Assembly: GCF_900100315.1 (NCBI RefSeq)
Contig: NZ_FNFF01000001.1
Location: forward strand, 1,116,001-1,180,000
DNA: 64,000 nt
Direction: 5' to 3'
Source of the DNA: Streptomyces indicus
GTDB taxonomy: Bacteria; Actinomycetota; Actinomycetes; Streptomycetales; Streptomycetaceae
The notes beneath the pieces were generated by a model that was given only the letters and a program-made list of their open reading frames with translations, searched no databases and was not told the origin of the DNA. Each line of letters begins with the position of its first letter. Within the stretch, counting starts at the first letter, position 1. The translations under genes and the position numbers were made by a program. Below, piece after piece: positions 40,205 to 49,335 of the stretch.

Positions 40205-42844
40205 TCAGGACGCCGGGTCCCCGTACTGGAGCCCGCGCCCGTTGGTGCCGACGTACACGCGTCCGAACACGTCGGGGTCACCGGTGATGACGCCGGTGCC
40301 GCCGATGCCGCCCCACTGGTGGGCGTCGTCGTTGACCCGGAGCCAGGTGGCGCCCTTGTCGGTGGAGCGGAACACGCCCGTGACGTCCTTGACCGTGCCG
40401 ATCAGATACAGGGTCTGGTACGAGGCGTCCGGTGCCGCCTTGCCGTAGCCGACGGCCGAGGCGGACTGCACCGTGGCGAGCGGCGCGAAGGTGCGCCCGC
40501 CGTCGGTGGAGTGCAGCAGCCCCTTGCCGTGTCCGGCGATCCACAGGTCTCCGGAGACGCCGGGCACGGCCGTCAGGCGCCCTTCGGGCAGGCCCGTGGC
40601 GCGGGCCCGGAAGCTCGCGCCGCCGTCGGTGCTGGCGTACAGCGTGCCACCGGACAGGGAGTAGAACGTCCCGGCCGCGCGGCGGTCGGCGACCACCACG
40701 GCGTCCGTGCCGAGGCCGCCGACCTTCGCCCAGCTCGCCCCCATGTCCGTCGAGCGGTACGGCACTTGGCCCGCCTGGGTCCAGACGAGGGCGGAGCCGT
40801 CCGCGGACAGTGCGACGCGTCCGTCCTGGGCACCGGGCACCGGCTCCGCCTTGAAGCCCTGCCAACTGCGGCCGCCGTCGGTGGAGTAGGCCCCGTCCTG
40901 GGCGCCGCCCCGGCCGACGCGGACCATCGTCGAGGGCTCGGCCTGGGCGAAGTCGATGTCGGTGCTGTTGGTCATCAGCGGGTTGCTCAGGCGCCCTGCG
41001 GGCACCTTGGTCAGGTCGTCGTGGCGGAAGCCGCCCTGGTCCCCCATGGACGTGACGACGGAGGCGCCGCCGGGCGGGGCGACCGCGTCGAGCAGCGCGG
41101 TCTCCTCCAGACCCCGCGCGCCCACGCTCCAGTGGCTGGTGCCGCCGCTGTCGGTCGCCGTGGCGTCCCTGCTGCGCCAGATGCCGTTGCCGGTGCCGTA
41201 CAGCACATGCCCGGAGTCGAAGGGGTCGATGGCCAGGGCGGTCATCCAGTGGCCGGTGTGGGTGCCCACATACGGAGCGGCGGTGGCGTCACGTACCGAC
41301 TTCTCGGCCAGCGCCTGCCAGGTGGAACCGCCGTCGGTGCTGCGGTAGATCTCGTCCTCGGGCCACCAGCGGTCGAGGGTGGTGACCATCACCGTGTCCG
41401 GCCTGCGCGGGTCGACGGCCAGCCCGGAGAATCCGTAGGCGCCCTTGGACGGCGAGACGTTCTTCCACGTCCCGCTCGCCGGCGTGTACTTCCACACCGA
41501 GCCGGCGGTCACACCGTTGGGCCCGAGCTTGTCGGTGTACGTGAGGTACAGCGAGCCGTCGCCCGAGACCACGCCGTGCTGCGGCAGTTGGCCCGTGGGC
41601 TGCCCGGCGACGGCCCGCCAGGTGCTGCCGCCGTCCGTCGAGCGGTACAGCGAGGTCGAGGTGTCGCCGACGCCCACGTACACGGTCCGGCTGCCGGCTT
41701 TCCCGTAGGAGACGAAGGAGATCCCGCCGCCGCTGCTCGCCCCGTCCTGCACGGGGAACGAGGAGACCTGGCTCCAGGTCGCGCCGTGGTCGGTGCTGCG
41801 CCACAGGCCGTTCTTGCGGGTGCCGAGCAGCAAGGTGCGGTGGTCGGCGGGGTCGACCGCGAGGCGCTCGCCGGCGCCGCGTCCGTCCTCGTTGGCGCCC
41901 AGTTTGAACGGCAGTTCGGTGCGCTGGAAGGTGCGGCCCCGGTCGGTGGAGCGCAGGAGCGCGCCGTTGCCCGCCCAGCCGTTGGTGTAGGTGCCCGCGG
42001 CGAGGTAGAGGCGCCGGGGGTCGACGGGGTCCGTGGCGACCGCGTCGATGCCGAGCAGGTTCCAGTCCTTCTCGCCGATCCAGTCGGTCAGCGGGATCCA
42101 CTGCTCGGCGCCGGTGTCCCAGCGGTAGGCACCGCCCATGTCGGTGCGCGCGTAGAGCAGGCCCTTCTCGCTCGGGTTGAACACAAGGCCGGTGACGTAA
42201 CCGCCGCCCACCACCTGGGCGTTCTTCCAGGTGTACGGACCGGAGGCCGCGGCCTCCTGCGGGTCACCGGCCGGGGCCGCCTTCACCAGCTTCCACTGCT
42301 GGTTGGTGCCGCCGTGCCCCGGATACTGGATCACTGCCGCGCCGTCGGTGCGTGAGCCCCCCGAGACGTCGAGGACCTGTCCGCTCCTGCGCGAGACCAG
42401 GGTGACGGCGCCGGAGCCGCCCGCGTCCTCGATCCTCCACTCCTGCGCGGTCGAGGCGCTGTCGCTCTGCTGCTCGGCGGCGGCCCCGCGCGCGGCCGAT
42501 TCCCGCGCGATGCCGAGGACTTTGCCGCTGTTGCGGTTGACCAGCTCGTGATAGCCGTCCCCGGTGGGTCGCAGCCGCCACTGCTGGTTGGCGGTGTTCT
42601 GGTCCTTCCACTGCTGGACGCGGGTGCCGTCCGCGGTGGAGAAGGCGTTGACGTCCAGGACCTTGCCGCTGCGCACGGACACCAGCCGGTAGAAGACACC
42701 GTCCTCGACGGTCGCCGCCTGCGAGTCCTCCTGGGCGAACAGGAGATACGGCACGAGGACGGCCGGCACACCGACGACGAGTCCGGTGGCGGTCCAGCGG
42801 CGGCGGTGACGTCCGCGGCGTCTGCCGGGCGAGTGGTGGTTCAT
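40205..42844 (-). CDS. Secreted GH74 xyloglucanase with N-terminal ricin-type lectin domain
   Basis: The 879-residue protein has a long Arg-rich leader (h-region about residues 19-36), a ricin-type beta-trefoil (about 45-188, with three QxW repeats such as NQQWRL, AQEWRI and NQQWKL), then the GH74 double seven-bladed propeller (about 203-879). YVTGLVFNPSEKGLLYARTD ends in Asp235, the position of the GH74 catalytic base, and many STDxGxTW blades follow (LLRSTDRGRTFQ, LWRSTDHGATWS, IYRSTDGGSTWQ). It should cut xyloglucan outside the cell. An N-terminal lectin is unusual; many GH74 enzymes carry C-terminal CBM2. AAGGAG precedes the ATG. Confidence 0.94.
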   Translation of the reverse strand: MNHHSPGRRRGRHRRRWTATGLVVGVPAVLVPYLLFAQEDSQAATVEDGVFYRLVSVRSGKVLDVNAFSTADGTRVQQWKDQNTANQQWRLRPTGDGYHELVNRNSGKVLGIARESAARGAAAEQQSDSASTAQEWRIEDAGGSGAVTLVSRRSGQVLDVSGGSRTDGAAVIQYPGHGGTNQQWKLVKAAPAGDPQEAAASGPYTWKNAQVVGGGYVTGLVFNPSEKGLLYARTDMGGAYRWDTGAEQWIPLTDWIGEKDWNLLGIDAVATDPVDPRRLYLAAGTYTNGWAGNGALLRSTDRGRTFQRTELPFKLGANEDGRGAGERLAVDPADHRTLLLGTRKNGLWRSTDHGATWSQVSSFPVQDGASSGGGISFVSYGKAGSRTVYVGVGDTSTSLYRSTDGGSTWRAVAGQPTGQLPQHGVVSGDGSLYLTYTDKLGPNGVTAGSVWKYTPASGTWKNVSPSKGAYGFSGLAVDPRRPDTVMVTTLDRWWPEDEIYRSTDGGSTWQALAEKSVRDATAAPYVGTHTGHWMTALAIDPFDSGHVLYGTGNGIWRSRDATATDSGGTSHWSVGARGLEETALLDAVAPPGGASVVTSMGDQGGFRHDDLTKVPAGRLSNPLMTNSTDIDFAQAEPSTMVRVGRGGAQDGAYSTDGGRSWQGFKAEPVPGAQDGRVALSADGSALVWTQAGQVPYRSTDMGASWAKVGGLGTDAVVVADRRAAGTFYSLSGGTLYASTDGGASFRARATGLPEGRLTAVPGVSGDLWIAGHGKGLLHSTDGGRTFAPLATVQSASAVGYGKAAPDASYQTLYLIGTVKDVTGVFRSTDKGATWLRVNDDAHQWGGIGGTGVITGDPDVFGRVYVGTNGRGLQYGDPAS

Positions 42845-43181
42845 GGGGGGTGTTCTCCTTGCGTGCCGTTCATGGACGGAAGTCGGACGAACCGGGCCTG
42901 GTCGGAGCCGGGTTCCGCCTTCTGGTCGTCACGGGCGTCGCAAAGGTTGCCGTCGGTCGGCACTTTTCTCTCCGTCTTCTTCTCCGTCGCGCGGCGAAAC
43001 GGTCAACGTCCGGTATTTCGTACGGAGTTCGAAGTTTCGGTGCAGAAGGTAGAGCCGCGTTCCGGGCGCGTCAACACCTCTCACGGAACCGCGTCGGGAG
43101 CCCTCTCCCCATGGCCCGCACGCTTCGGCCGCGTTACGCAAACGTGACGTCGCCCTGCTGCGCGACCTCTTGACCGAGGTG

Positions 43182-43200
43182 AATTGTTAGCGCTCACAAT
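43182..43200. promoter_or_regulatory. Symmetric lac-operator-like site
   Basis: AATTGTTAGCGCTCACAAT matches the idealised symmetric lac operator at all but one position. The inner TTGTTAGC/GCTCACAA dyad has a single mismatch and a central GC. It lies 42 bases before the ATG of a LacI-family gene and downstream of a TTGACC -35-like box (43170-43175), in the 398-base gap to the GH74 gene. The rest of that gap holds TTCGAAGTTTCGG at 43028-43040. Confidence 0.85.
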
Positions 43201-43242
43201 GACCCCCGCGGTTGTCCAATCGGCTTGAGGGGGTGGGTGGTT

Positions 43243-44289
43243 ATGACGCAGGCGCAGCTTCGGCCGCCCACCATGGCCGATGTCGCGCGGCTGGCCGGCG
43301 TGTCCCACCAGACCGTCTCGCGCGTCCTGGGGAACCACCCCAACGTGCGGCAGGAGACCCGGGCCAAGGTGCTCCGGGCGATCGAGGAGATGGGCTACCG
43401 CCGCAACTCCTCCGCACGCGCCCTGGCCACCCGGCGCACCAGGACCCTGGGCGTGGTCGCCTCCGACACCACGCTGTACGGCCCCGCCAGCACATTGTTC
43501 GCACTCGAGGAGGCCGCACGAGCCGAGGGCTATCTCGTCTCCACGGTCAGCCTGCGCAGGCTGACCGTGGACAAACTGTCCGAGGCGCTCGACCACCTCA
43601 GCGAGGGCGGAGTGGAGGGCGTGGTCGCCATCGCACCGCAGCGGTCGGCGGTCGAGGCGCTCGCCGGACTGCGTTACCCGTTCCCGGTGGTGACGGTGGG
43701 CAGCGGATCCGGCCTCGGCATCCCCAGCGTCTGCGTGGACCAGTACGCGGGAGCGTGTCTGGCCACCGGCCATCTGCTCGCCGCGGGCCACCGTCAGGTC
43801 TGGCACCTCGCCGGCCCAGAGGACTGGCAGGAAGCCGCCGACCGGGCCGCCGGCTGGCGGGCCACGCTCGAAGCGGCGGGCGTGGAACCGCCGTTGATGC
43901 TGCGCGGCGACTGGAGTCCGCAGTCCGGCTACCGGGCGGGCCAGGAACTGGCCCGCCGGGCGGGCAGCGGGCTGACCGCGGTCTTCGTCGCCAACGACCA
44001 GATGGCACTCGGGGTGCTGCGGGCGCTGCGCGAGGCGGGCGTGCGCACTCCTGAGGATGTGGCCGTGGTCGGATTCGACGACATTCCGGAGTCGGAGTTC
44101 TACGCTCCTCCGCTCACCACCGTGCGGCAGGACTTCCCGGCGGTGGGCCGGCAGAGCATCGCCATGCTCCTCGGATTGATCGAGGGGTGCGGCCCGCCCG
44201 GTCCCGCGCCGATCGCCATCGAGCCCCAACTGGTCGTGCGCGCCAGCACTTTCCCGTACACGCCCGGGCAGGATGCCCGCACCGCCTGA
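43243..44289 (+). CDS. LacI-family regulator of the Ytf-type importer
   Basis: The 348-residue protein has the LacI helix-turn-helix (ADVARLAGVSHQTVSRVLGN, about residues 12-31), the hinge ALATRRTRTLGVVASDTTLY and the sensor fold (LFALEEAARAEGYLVSTVSL, ATGHLLAAGHRQVWHLAGPE, VFVANDQMALGVLRAL, VVGFDDIPESEFYAPPLTTV). ATG 43243, after GAGGGGGTGGG, is preferred over TTG 43225. It directly precedes the importer genes (114 bases) and has a lac-like operator 42 bases upstream, so it likely controls itself, the importer and perhaps the divergent GH74 gene. Confidence 0.94.
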   Translation: MTQAQLRPPTMADVARLAGVSHQTVSRVLGNHPNVRQETRAKVLRAIEEMGYRRNSSARALATRRTRTLGVVASDTTLYGPASTLFALEEAARAEGYLVSTVSLRRLTVDKLSEALDHLSEGGVEGVVAIAPQRSAVEALAGLRYPFPVVTVGSGSGLGIPSVCVDQYAGACLATGHLLAAGHRQVWHLAGPEDWQEAADRAAGWRATLEAAGVEPPLMLRGDWSPQSGYRAGQELARRAGSGLTAVFVANDQMALGVLRALREAGVRTPEDVAVVGFDDIPESEFYAPPLTTVRQDFPAVGRQSIAMLLGLIEGCGPPGPAPIAIEPQLVVRASTFPYTPGQDARTA

Positions 44290-44403
44290 GACGGCACCCG
44301 ACGTACCACCGATGTTCCACCCCGTTTTTTTGGCCGAGATTTCGAACAGTGATCGGCAGGCTGGACAACGCGCAGCCTGTCCCGGAACGCAAGGAGATGG
44401 ACC

Positions 44404-45417
44404 ATGCTCAACCGAAGGAAGTTCCTGACCGCCGCGGTCGGCGTGGCATCCGCGGGTGCCCTGGCGGCCTGCGCCAAGGAGGACAAGGGCTCGACGGGCA
44501 CCGGCAGCAACGGCGGCGGGGGCGGCAAGAAGCTCACCCTCGGCTTCTCGCAGGTCGGCTCGGAGAGCGGCTGGCGCACCGCCAACACCGAGTCGGTGAA
44601 GTCCGCCGCCCAGGAGGCGGGGTTCACCCTCAAGTTCTCCGACGCACAGCAGAAGCAGGAGAACCAGATCTCCGCGATCCGCAGCTTCATCGCCCAGAAG
44701 GTGGACGTCATCGCCTTCTCGCCGGTGGTCGTCACCGGCTGGGACGCGGTCCTGAAGGAGGCCAAGGCCAAGAACATCCCGGTGGTCCTCACCGACCGCA
44801 GCGTCGAGACCTCCGACGAGTCCCTGTTCGTGACCCTGGTCGGCTCGGACTTCACGGACGAGGGGCGGCGTGCCGCCAAGATCCTGGAGAAGGTCCTCGA
44901 GAAGGCCGGCCACAAGGGCCCTGTGAAGATCGCCCAGTTGGAGGGCACCACCGGTGCCGCCCCGGCGATCGAGCGCGCCAAGGGCTTCAAGGAGGTCATG
45001 GACGCGGAGCACAAGGACGACTGGAAGATCGTCGTCAGCCAGACCGGTGACTTCACCCGCGCCGGCGGCAAGCAGGTCATGTCGGCCTTCCTCCAGTCCA
45101 ACCCGGACATCGACGTGCTGTTCGCGCACAACGACGACATGGGCATCGGCGCGATCCAGGCCATCGAGGCGGCCGGCAAGAAGCCGGGCAAGGACATCCT
45201 CATCGTCACCGTCGACGGCGTGAAGGACGGCTTCGTCGCCATGTCCGAGGGCAAGATCAACGCCATCGTCGAGTGCAACCCGCTGCTCGGCCCCCAGCTG
45301 ATGGAGGTCGTGCAGAAGGTCAAGAACGGCGAGAAGGTCGAGCGCTGGGTCAAGACCGAGGAGAGCGACTTCCTTCAGGAGCAGGCCAAGGACGCGCTCC
45401 CCACCCGCAAGTACTGA
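44404..45417 (+). CDS. ytfQ: Sugar-binding lipoprotein, galactofuranose/pentofuranose type
   Basis: The 337-residue protein starts MLNRRKFLTAAVGVASAGAL and ends its leader at Cys23, combining an RR motif with a lipobox. The mature protein is a type I periplasmic-binding fold of the YtfQ kind (LGFSQVGSESGWRTANTESV, VDVIAFSPVVVTGWDAVLKE, VLLTDR-like VVLTDRSVETSDESLFVTLV, VDGVKDGFVAMSEGKINAIV). E. coli YtfQ binds galactofuranose; relatives bind L-arabinofuranose. The GH62 arabinofuranosidase nearby makes arabinofuranose an attractive ligand. AAGGAG precedes the ATG, and TTTCGAA lies about 60 bases upstream. Confidence 0.93.
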   Translation: MLNRRKFLTAAVGVASAGALAACAKEDKGSTGTGSNGGGGGKKLTLGFSQVGSESGWRTANTESVKSAAQEAGFTLKFSDAQQKQENQISAIRSFIAQKVDVIAFSPVVVTGWDAVLKEAKAKNIPVVLTDRSVETSDESLFVTLVGSDFTDEGRRAAKILEKVLEKAGHKGPVKIAQLEGTTGAAPAIERAKGFKEVMDAEHKDDWKIVVSQTGDFTRAGGKQVMSAFLQSNPDIDVLFAHNDDMGIGAIQAIEAAGKKPGKDILIVTVDGVKDGFVAMSEGKINAIVECNPLLGPQLMEVVQKVKNGEKVERWVKTEESDFLQEQAKDALPTRKY

Positions 45418-45426
45418 CCTGCCGCA

Positions 45427-45540
45427 CGCAGGTCACGACCCACCGCGCGCGCAGATCACGACGCACCGCGCGCACGTCAGGACCCACCTGCACGCGCACG
45501 TCACGACCCGCTGACGCGCACGTCACGACCCACCGCACAC
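45427..45540. repeat. Imperfect 21-24 bp tandem repeat, five copies
   Basis: The core GTCACGACCCAC recurs at 45432, 45455 (as ATCACGACGCAC), 45476 (GTCAGGACCCAC), 45500 (GTCACGACCCGC) and 45522, joined by CGC/GCACG-rich spacers. It fills the gap between the binding-protein and ATPase genes, just ahead of a strong hairpin. Confidence 0.75.
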
Positions 45541-45547
45541 ACCGGCA

Positions 45548-45598
45548 GGGAGCCCCGCTCGGCCGGCCCGACGACCGAGGGCCGGCCGGAGGGCTCCC
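45548..45598 (+). terminator. Intra-operon hairpin (attenuator-like) between ytfQ and ytfR
   Basis: GGGAGCCC (45548-45555) pairs with GGGCTCCC (45591-45598), and an inner arm GGCCGGCCC pairs with GGGCCGGCC, giving a very stable interrupted stem of about 20 bp. Such a structure could stop part of the transcription and make the binding protein more abundant than the ATPase and permeases. Only 36 bases separate it from the ATPase start. Confidence 0.7.
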
Positions 45599-45633
45599 CG
45601 CAGGCGGATACGACATCCATGAGGAGCGCTGCC

Positions 45634-47166
45634 ATGGCAGAGCCGCGGCCCGTCCTGGAGATGACGGGCATAGTCAAAGAGTTTCCGGGGGTGCGAGCTC
45701 TGTCGGGTGTCGACTTCCGGCTCTTCCCCGGCGAGATCCACGCCCTGCTCGGCGAGAACGGCGCCGGGAAGTCCACCCTCATCAAGGTGCTGACCGGAGT
45801 CCACACCCTGGACGGCGGCAGCATCACGCTGAGCGGCCGGCCCGTACGCTTCGCCGGCCCGGCGCAGGCGCAACAGGCCGGCATCAGCACCGTGTACCAG
45901 GAGGTCAACCTCTGCCCCAACCTGTCGGTGGCGGAGAACATCTTCATCGGGCGCGAGCCCACCCGCTTCGGCCGCATCGACTGGAAGCGGCTGCGCCGCG
46001 AGGCCGCCGGGCTCGTCGACCGGCTCGGCCTGGACATCGACGTCACCGCTCCGCTGTCCTCGTACCCGCTGGCCGTGCAGCAACTGGTCGCGATCGTACG
46101 GTCGGTGGGCACCGCGGACGGCGAGGGGGCGGGCACCAAGGTGCTCGTCCTGGACGAGCCGACCTCCAGTCTGGACCGCGGCGAGGTGCTCGAACTCTTC
46201 GCCCTGATGCGGCGGCTCAGGGACGAGGGCGTCGCGATCCTGTTCGTCTCACACTTCCTCGACCAGATCTACGAGGTCTGCGACCGCATGACGGTGCTGC
46301 GCAACGGCACCCTCGTCGGCGAGCACATGGTCCGCGATCTCGACCAGGTCGGCCTCGTCCAGCTGATGATCGGCAAGGCCCTCGGCCAGCTCGACGAGCT
46401 GCACGAGCACCAACTGCACGCCGACGTAGGCGAGCCGCTGCTCGAGGCGGAGGGCGTCGGCCGGGCCGGCGGCATCGAGCCGTTCGACCTGGAGATCAAG
46501 AAGGGCGAGGTCATCGGACTCGCCGGATTGCTCGGCTCGGGCCGCACCGAGCTCGCCCGGCTGCTCTTCGGCGCCGACCAGCCGGACAGCGGCAAGGTCA
46601 CCGTCGGCGGCAAGGAGGTCGCGATGAGCGCGCCGAACGACGCGATCGGCGCAGGCGTCGCCTTCTGCTCGGAGAACCGCAAGACCGAGGGCCTGATACC
46701 GGACCTGACCGTGCGCGAGAACATCATCCTCGCGCTCCAGGCAGCCCGCGGCTGGACCCGTCCCATCCCCACCGCCCAGCGCGACGAACTCGTCGCCAAG
46801 TACATCGCGGCCCTCGACATCCGCCCCGCCAATCCGGAGGCGCGAGTCGGCCAACTCAGCGGCGGCAACCAGCAGAAGGTGCTGCTCGCCCGCTGGCTGA
46901 TCACCCGGCCCCAGCTGCTGATCCTGGACGAGCCGACGCGCGGTATCGACATCGGCGCGAAGGCCGAGATCCAGAAACTCGTGGTCTCGCTCTCCGAGGA
47001 GGGCATGGCCGTCCTGTACATCGCGGCCGAGCTGGAGGAGGTCCTCCGGCTCAGCCACACCATCGGCGTGCTGCGCGACCGCAAGCTCGTGGCGCGTATC
47101 GCCAACGGGCCGGAGATCACGCCCACCCGGATCCTGGAGACCATCGCGAGCGGAGAGCACCAGTGA
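45634..47166 (+). CDS. ytfR: Sugar ABC transporter ATPase with two nucleotide-binding domains
   Basis: The 510-residue cytoplasmic protein fuses two ABC domains. The first has Walker A GENGAGKST and Walker B VLVLDEPTSSL. The second has a degenerate Walker A GLLGSGRTE, the signature LSGGNQQKV and Walker B LLILDEPTRGID. This pattern is normal for CUT2 importers (RbsA/AraG/YtfR), where the second site is impaired. ATG 45634 has GAGGAG 9 bases upstream, which rules out ATG 45619. The stop overlaps the permease GTG in GTGA. Confidence 0.95.
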   Translation: MAEPRPVLEMTGIVKEFPGVRALSGVDFRLFPGEIHALLGENGAGKSTLIKVLTGVHTLDGGSITLSGRPVRFAGPAQAQQAGISTVYQEVNLCPNLSVAENIFIGREPTRFGRIDWKRLRREAAGLVDRLGLDIDVTAPLSSYPLAVQQLVAIVRSVGTADGEGAGTKVLVLDEPTSSLDRGEVLELFALMRRLRDEGVAILFVSHFLDQIYEVCDRMTVLRNGTLVGEHMVRDLDQVGLVQLMIGKALGQLDELHEHQLHADVGEPLLEAEGVGRAGGIEPFDLEIKKGEVIGLAGLLGSGRTELARLLFGADQPDSGKVTVGGKEVAMSAPNDAIGAGVAFCSENRKTEGLIPDLTVRENIILALQAARGWTRPIPTAQRDELVAKYIAALDIRPANPEARVGQLSGGNQQKVLLARWLITRPQLLILDEPTRGIDIGAKAEIQKLVVSLSEEGMAVLYIAAELEEVLRLSHTIGVLRDRKLVARIANGPEITPTRILETIASGEHQ

Positions 47167-48257
47167 CCACCACGCCACGCTGGCGAGCGCTGACGCACCA
47201 TCACCTGTTCTGGCCGGTCGCGGTCCTGGTCGTCCTGCTGCTGGTCAACATCCCCTTCACGCCCGACTTCTTCTCGATCAAGATGACGGACGGCCACCTC
47301 TACGGCAGCCTCGTCTCGATCGTGCTGTTCGGCTCGCCCCTGATCCTGGTCGCGGTCGGCATGACCCTCGTCATCGCCACCGGCGGCATCGACCTCTCCG
47401 TCGGCGCCGTGGTCGCCATCACCGGCGCCCTGACCTGTGCGCACCTCAGTGAACAGGCCGACCAGAACGCCCTGTCCGGGGTGTTCACGGCCCTGGCCAT
47501 CGGACTCGCGGCCGCGGTCGTCTGCGGTCTGTGGAACGGCTTCCTGGTCGCCAGGATGGGCATCCAGCCCATCATCGCCACGCTGATCATCATGGTCGCC
47601 GGGCGCGGTGTCGCCCAGCTGATCACCGACGGGCAGATCATCACGGTCAGCAGCGAGCCGTACAAGCTCATCGGCGGCGGCTACTGGCTGACCCTGCCCT
47701 TCTCGATCTTCGTGGTGCTCGCCGTCGTGGCCGTCACCGCGCTGCTCACCCGCCGCACCGCGCTCGGCCTGCTCGTCGAGTCCGTCGGCGGCAACGCCGA
47801 GGCCAGCCGGCTGGTCGGCATCCGCTCCCGCCGTATCAAAATCATGGTGTACGTGTTCTGCGCGCTGTGCGCCGGCATCGCGGGCCTCATGATCAGCTCC
47901 AACACCTCGGCCGCGGACGGCAACAACGCCGGTCTGTGGATCGAACTCGACGCCATCCTCGCCGTGGTCATCGGCGGTACGGCGCTGACGGGCGGCCGCT
48001 TCTCGATCGGCGGCACGGTCGTCGGCGCCCTGGTGATCCAGACGCTGACCACCACGATCTACACCATCGGCGTACCGACCCAGACCAACCTCGTCTTCAA
48101 GGCCGCCGTCGTCATCGTCGTCTGCCTGATGCAGTCCCCGAAGTTCCGCGCCAAGGTGTTCGGCGCGAAGCGCGCCGCCCAGCAGCCCCCGGCACCGGCG
48201 GCCCCCGCGGACACCGCCCCGACCGCCGATGCCGCACCGAAGTTGGAGGTGTCGTGA
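47163..48257 (+). CDS. ytfT: CUT2 ABC permease (YtfT type)
   Basis: The 364-residue membrane protein has about eight to ten segments with the family motif GGIDLSVGAVVAITGALTCA and VGGNAEASRLVGIRSRRIKI. A Pro/Ala-rich 30-residue cytoplasmic tail follows the last segment. Its GTG overlaps the ATPase stop and its stop overlaps the next gene's ATG (TGATG), so all three are translationally coupled. With YjfF it forms a heterodimeric pore, the arrangement of the galactofuranose importer in E. coli. Confidence 0.93.
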   Translation: MTTTPRWRALTHHHLFWPVAVLVVLLLVNIPFTPDFFSIKMTDGHLYGSLVSIVLFGSPLILVAVGMTLVIATGGIDLSVGAVVAITGALTCAHLSEQADQNALSGVFTALAIGLAAAVVCGLWNGFLVARMGIQPIIATLIIMVAGRGVAQLITDGQIITVSSEPYKLIGGGYWLTLPFSIFVVLAVVAVTALLTRRTALGLLVESVGGNAEASRLVGIRSRRIKIMVYVFCALCAGIAGLMISSNTSAADGNNAGLWIELDAILAVVIGGTALTGGRFSIGGTVVGALVIQTLTTTIYTIGVPTQTNLVFKAAVVIVVCLMQSPKFRAKVFGAKRAAQQPPAPAAPADTAPTADAAPKLEVS

Positions 48258-49279
48258 TGAGCACGACCACCGCGAGGCCGAAGGCGGCCGACAGCCACCC
48301 CACGAGCAAGGCCGCACGCGTCCTCGCCGACCGGCGGCTGCCCGTCATGGTGACGGCCGCGCTCTTCCTCGTGATGTACGCGGCCGGCCTGAGCCGCTAC
48401 CAGAACTACGGGTTCGGCGAGGCGCAGGTCTTCCTCAACCTGTTCATCGACAACAGCTACCTGCTGGTCGCCGCGGTCGGTGCCACCTTCGTCATCCTCT
48501 CGGGCGGCATCGACCTGTCCGTGGGCTCCGTCATCGGCTTCACCACCATGTTCACCGCGTGGCTGGTGGAGCGGCAGGGCCTGCCGCTCGTGCTCGTGAT
48601 CCCGCTGGCACTCGGCGTGGGTGCGCTCGGCGGCTTCCTGATGGGCTATGTGATCCACAACTTCGAGATCCAGCCGTTCATCGTGACGCTCGCCGGTCTG
48701 TTCCTCTACCGGGGCCTGTGCCTGGTCATCAGCAAGGAGTCCATCGCGATCGGCGACGCCTCGGTGAGCAGCATGGCCCAGACCCAGGTCTCCCTGGGCG
48801 GAGCCTTCCTGTCGATCGGGGCGATCGTCGCTCTCGTCGTCCTCGCGGCGGCCTTCTACGTCCTGCACTACACGCGGTTCGGGCGGCGGGTGTACGCCGT
48901 CGGCGGCAACGAGCAGTCGGCCCTGCTGATGGGTCTGCCGCAGGGCGGCACGAAGATCTCGGTCTACACGGTGAGCGGCTTCTGCTCGGCGCTCGCCGGG
49001 CTCCTCTTCACGCTCTACATCCAGTCCGGGGACCCGCTGCACGCCACCGGCATGGAGCTGGACGCGATCGCCGCGGTGGTCATCGGCGGCACCCTCCTGA
49101 CGGGCGGTTCCGGCTTCGTGATCGGCACGCTGTTCGGCGTCCTCGTCCTGGGCCTGATCAAGAGCCTGATCCAGTTCGAGGGCACGCTCAGCTCGTGGTG
49201 GACGAAGATCGCGACAGGCGTGCTGCTCTGCGCGTTCATCCTGATCCAGCGGGCGATGACGGCCCGCAGGAAGACCTGA
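48257..49279 (+). CDS. yjfF: CUT2 ABC permease (YjfF type)
   Basis: The 340-residue membrane protein has the family motif LSGGIDLSVGSVIGFTTMFT, VGGNEQSALLMGLPQGGTKI and about eight segments. Two different permeases in one operon (YtfT plus YjfF) are a mark of the Ytf group rather than ribose or xylose importers. GGAGG lies 7 bases before ATG 48257. A strong hairpin follows the stop by 17 bases. Confidence 0.93.
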   Translation: MSTTTARPKAADSHPTSKAARVLADRRLPVMVTAALFLVMYAAGLSRYQNYGFGEAQVFLNLFIDNSYLLVAAVGATFVILSGGIDLSVGSVIGFTTMFTAWLVERQGLPLVLVIPLALGVGALGGFLMGYVIHNFEIQPFIVTLAGLFLYRGLCLVISKESIAIGDASVSSMAQTQVSLGGAFLSIGAIVALVVLAAAFYVLHYTRFGRRVYAVGGNEQSALLMGLPQGGTKISVYTVSGFCSALAGLLFTLYIQSGDPLHATGMELDAIAAVVIGGTLLTGGSGFVIGTLFGVLVLGLIKSLIQFEGTLSSWWTKIATGVLLCAFILIQRAMTARRKT

Positions 49280-49295
49280 GCGACAGCAGGACGGA

Positions 49296-49323
49296 GCCGG
49301 CCCGAGGGGGAGCTCGGGCCGGC
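49296..49323. terminator. Bidirectional terminator between yjfF and the GH62 gene
   Basis: An 11-bp perfect stem (49296-49306 with 49313-49323) closes a 6-base loop, GGGGAG. It lies between convergent genes whose stops are at 49279 and 49336. Confidence 0.85.
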
Positions 49324-49335
49324 CGCGTCACGCCG

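Noticed and set aside
37705-40287. An 860-residue plus-strand frame overlapping the GH3 gene in another frame
   Set aside because: Arg/Gly/Pro-rich shadow; the GH3 frame has catalytic motifs and a good ribosome site.
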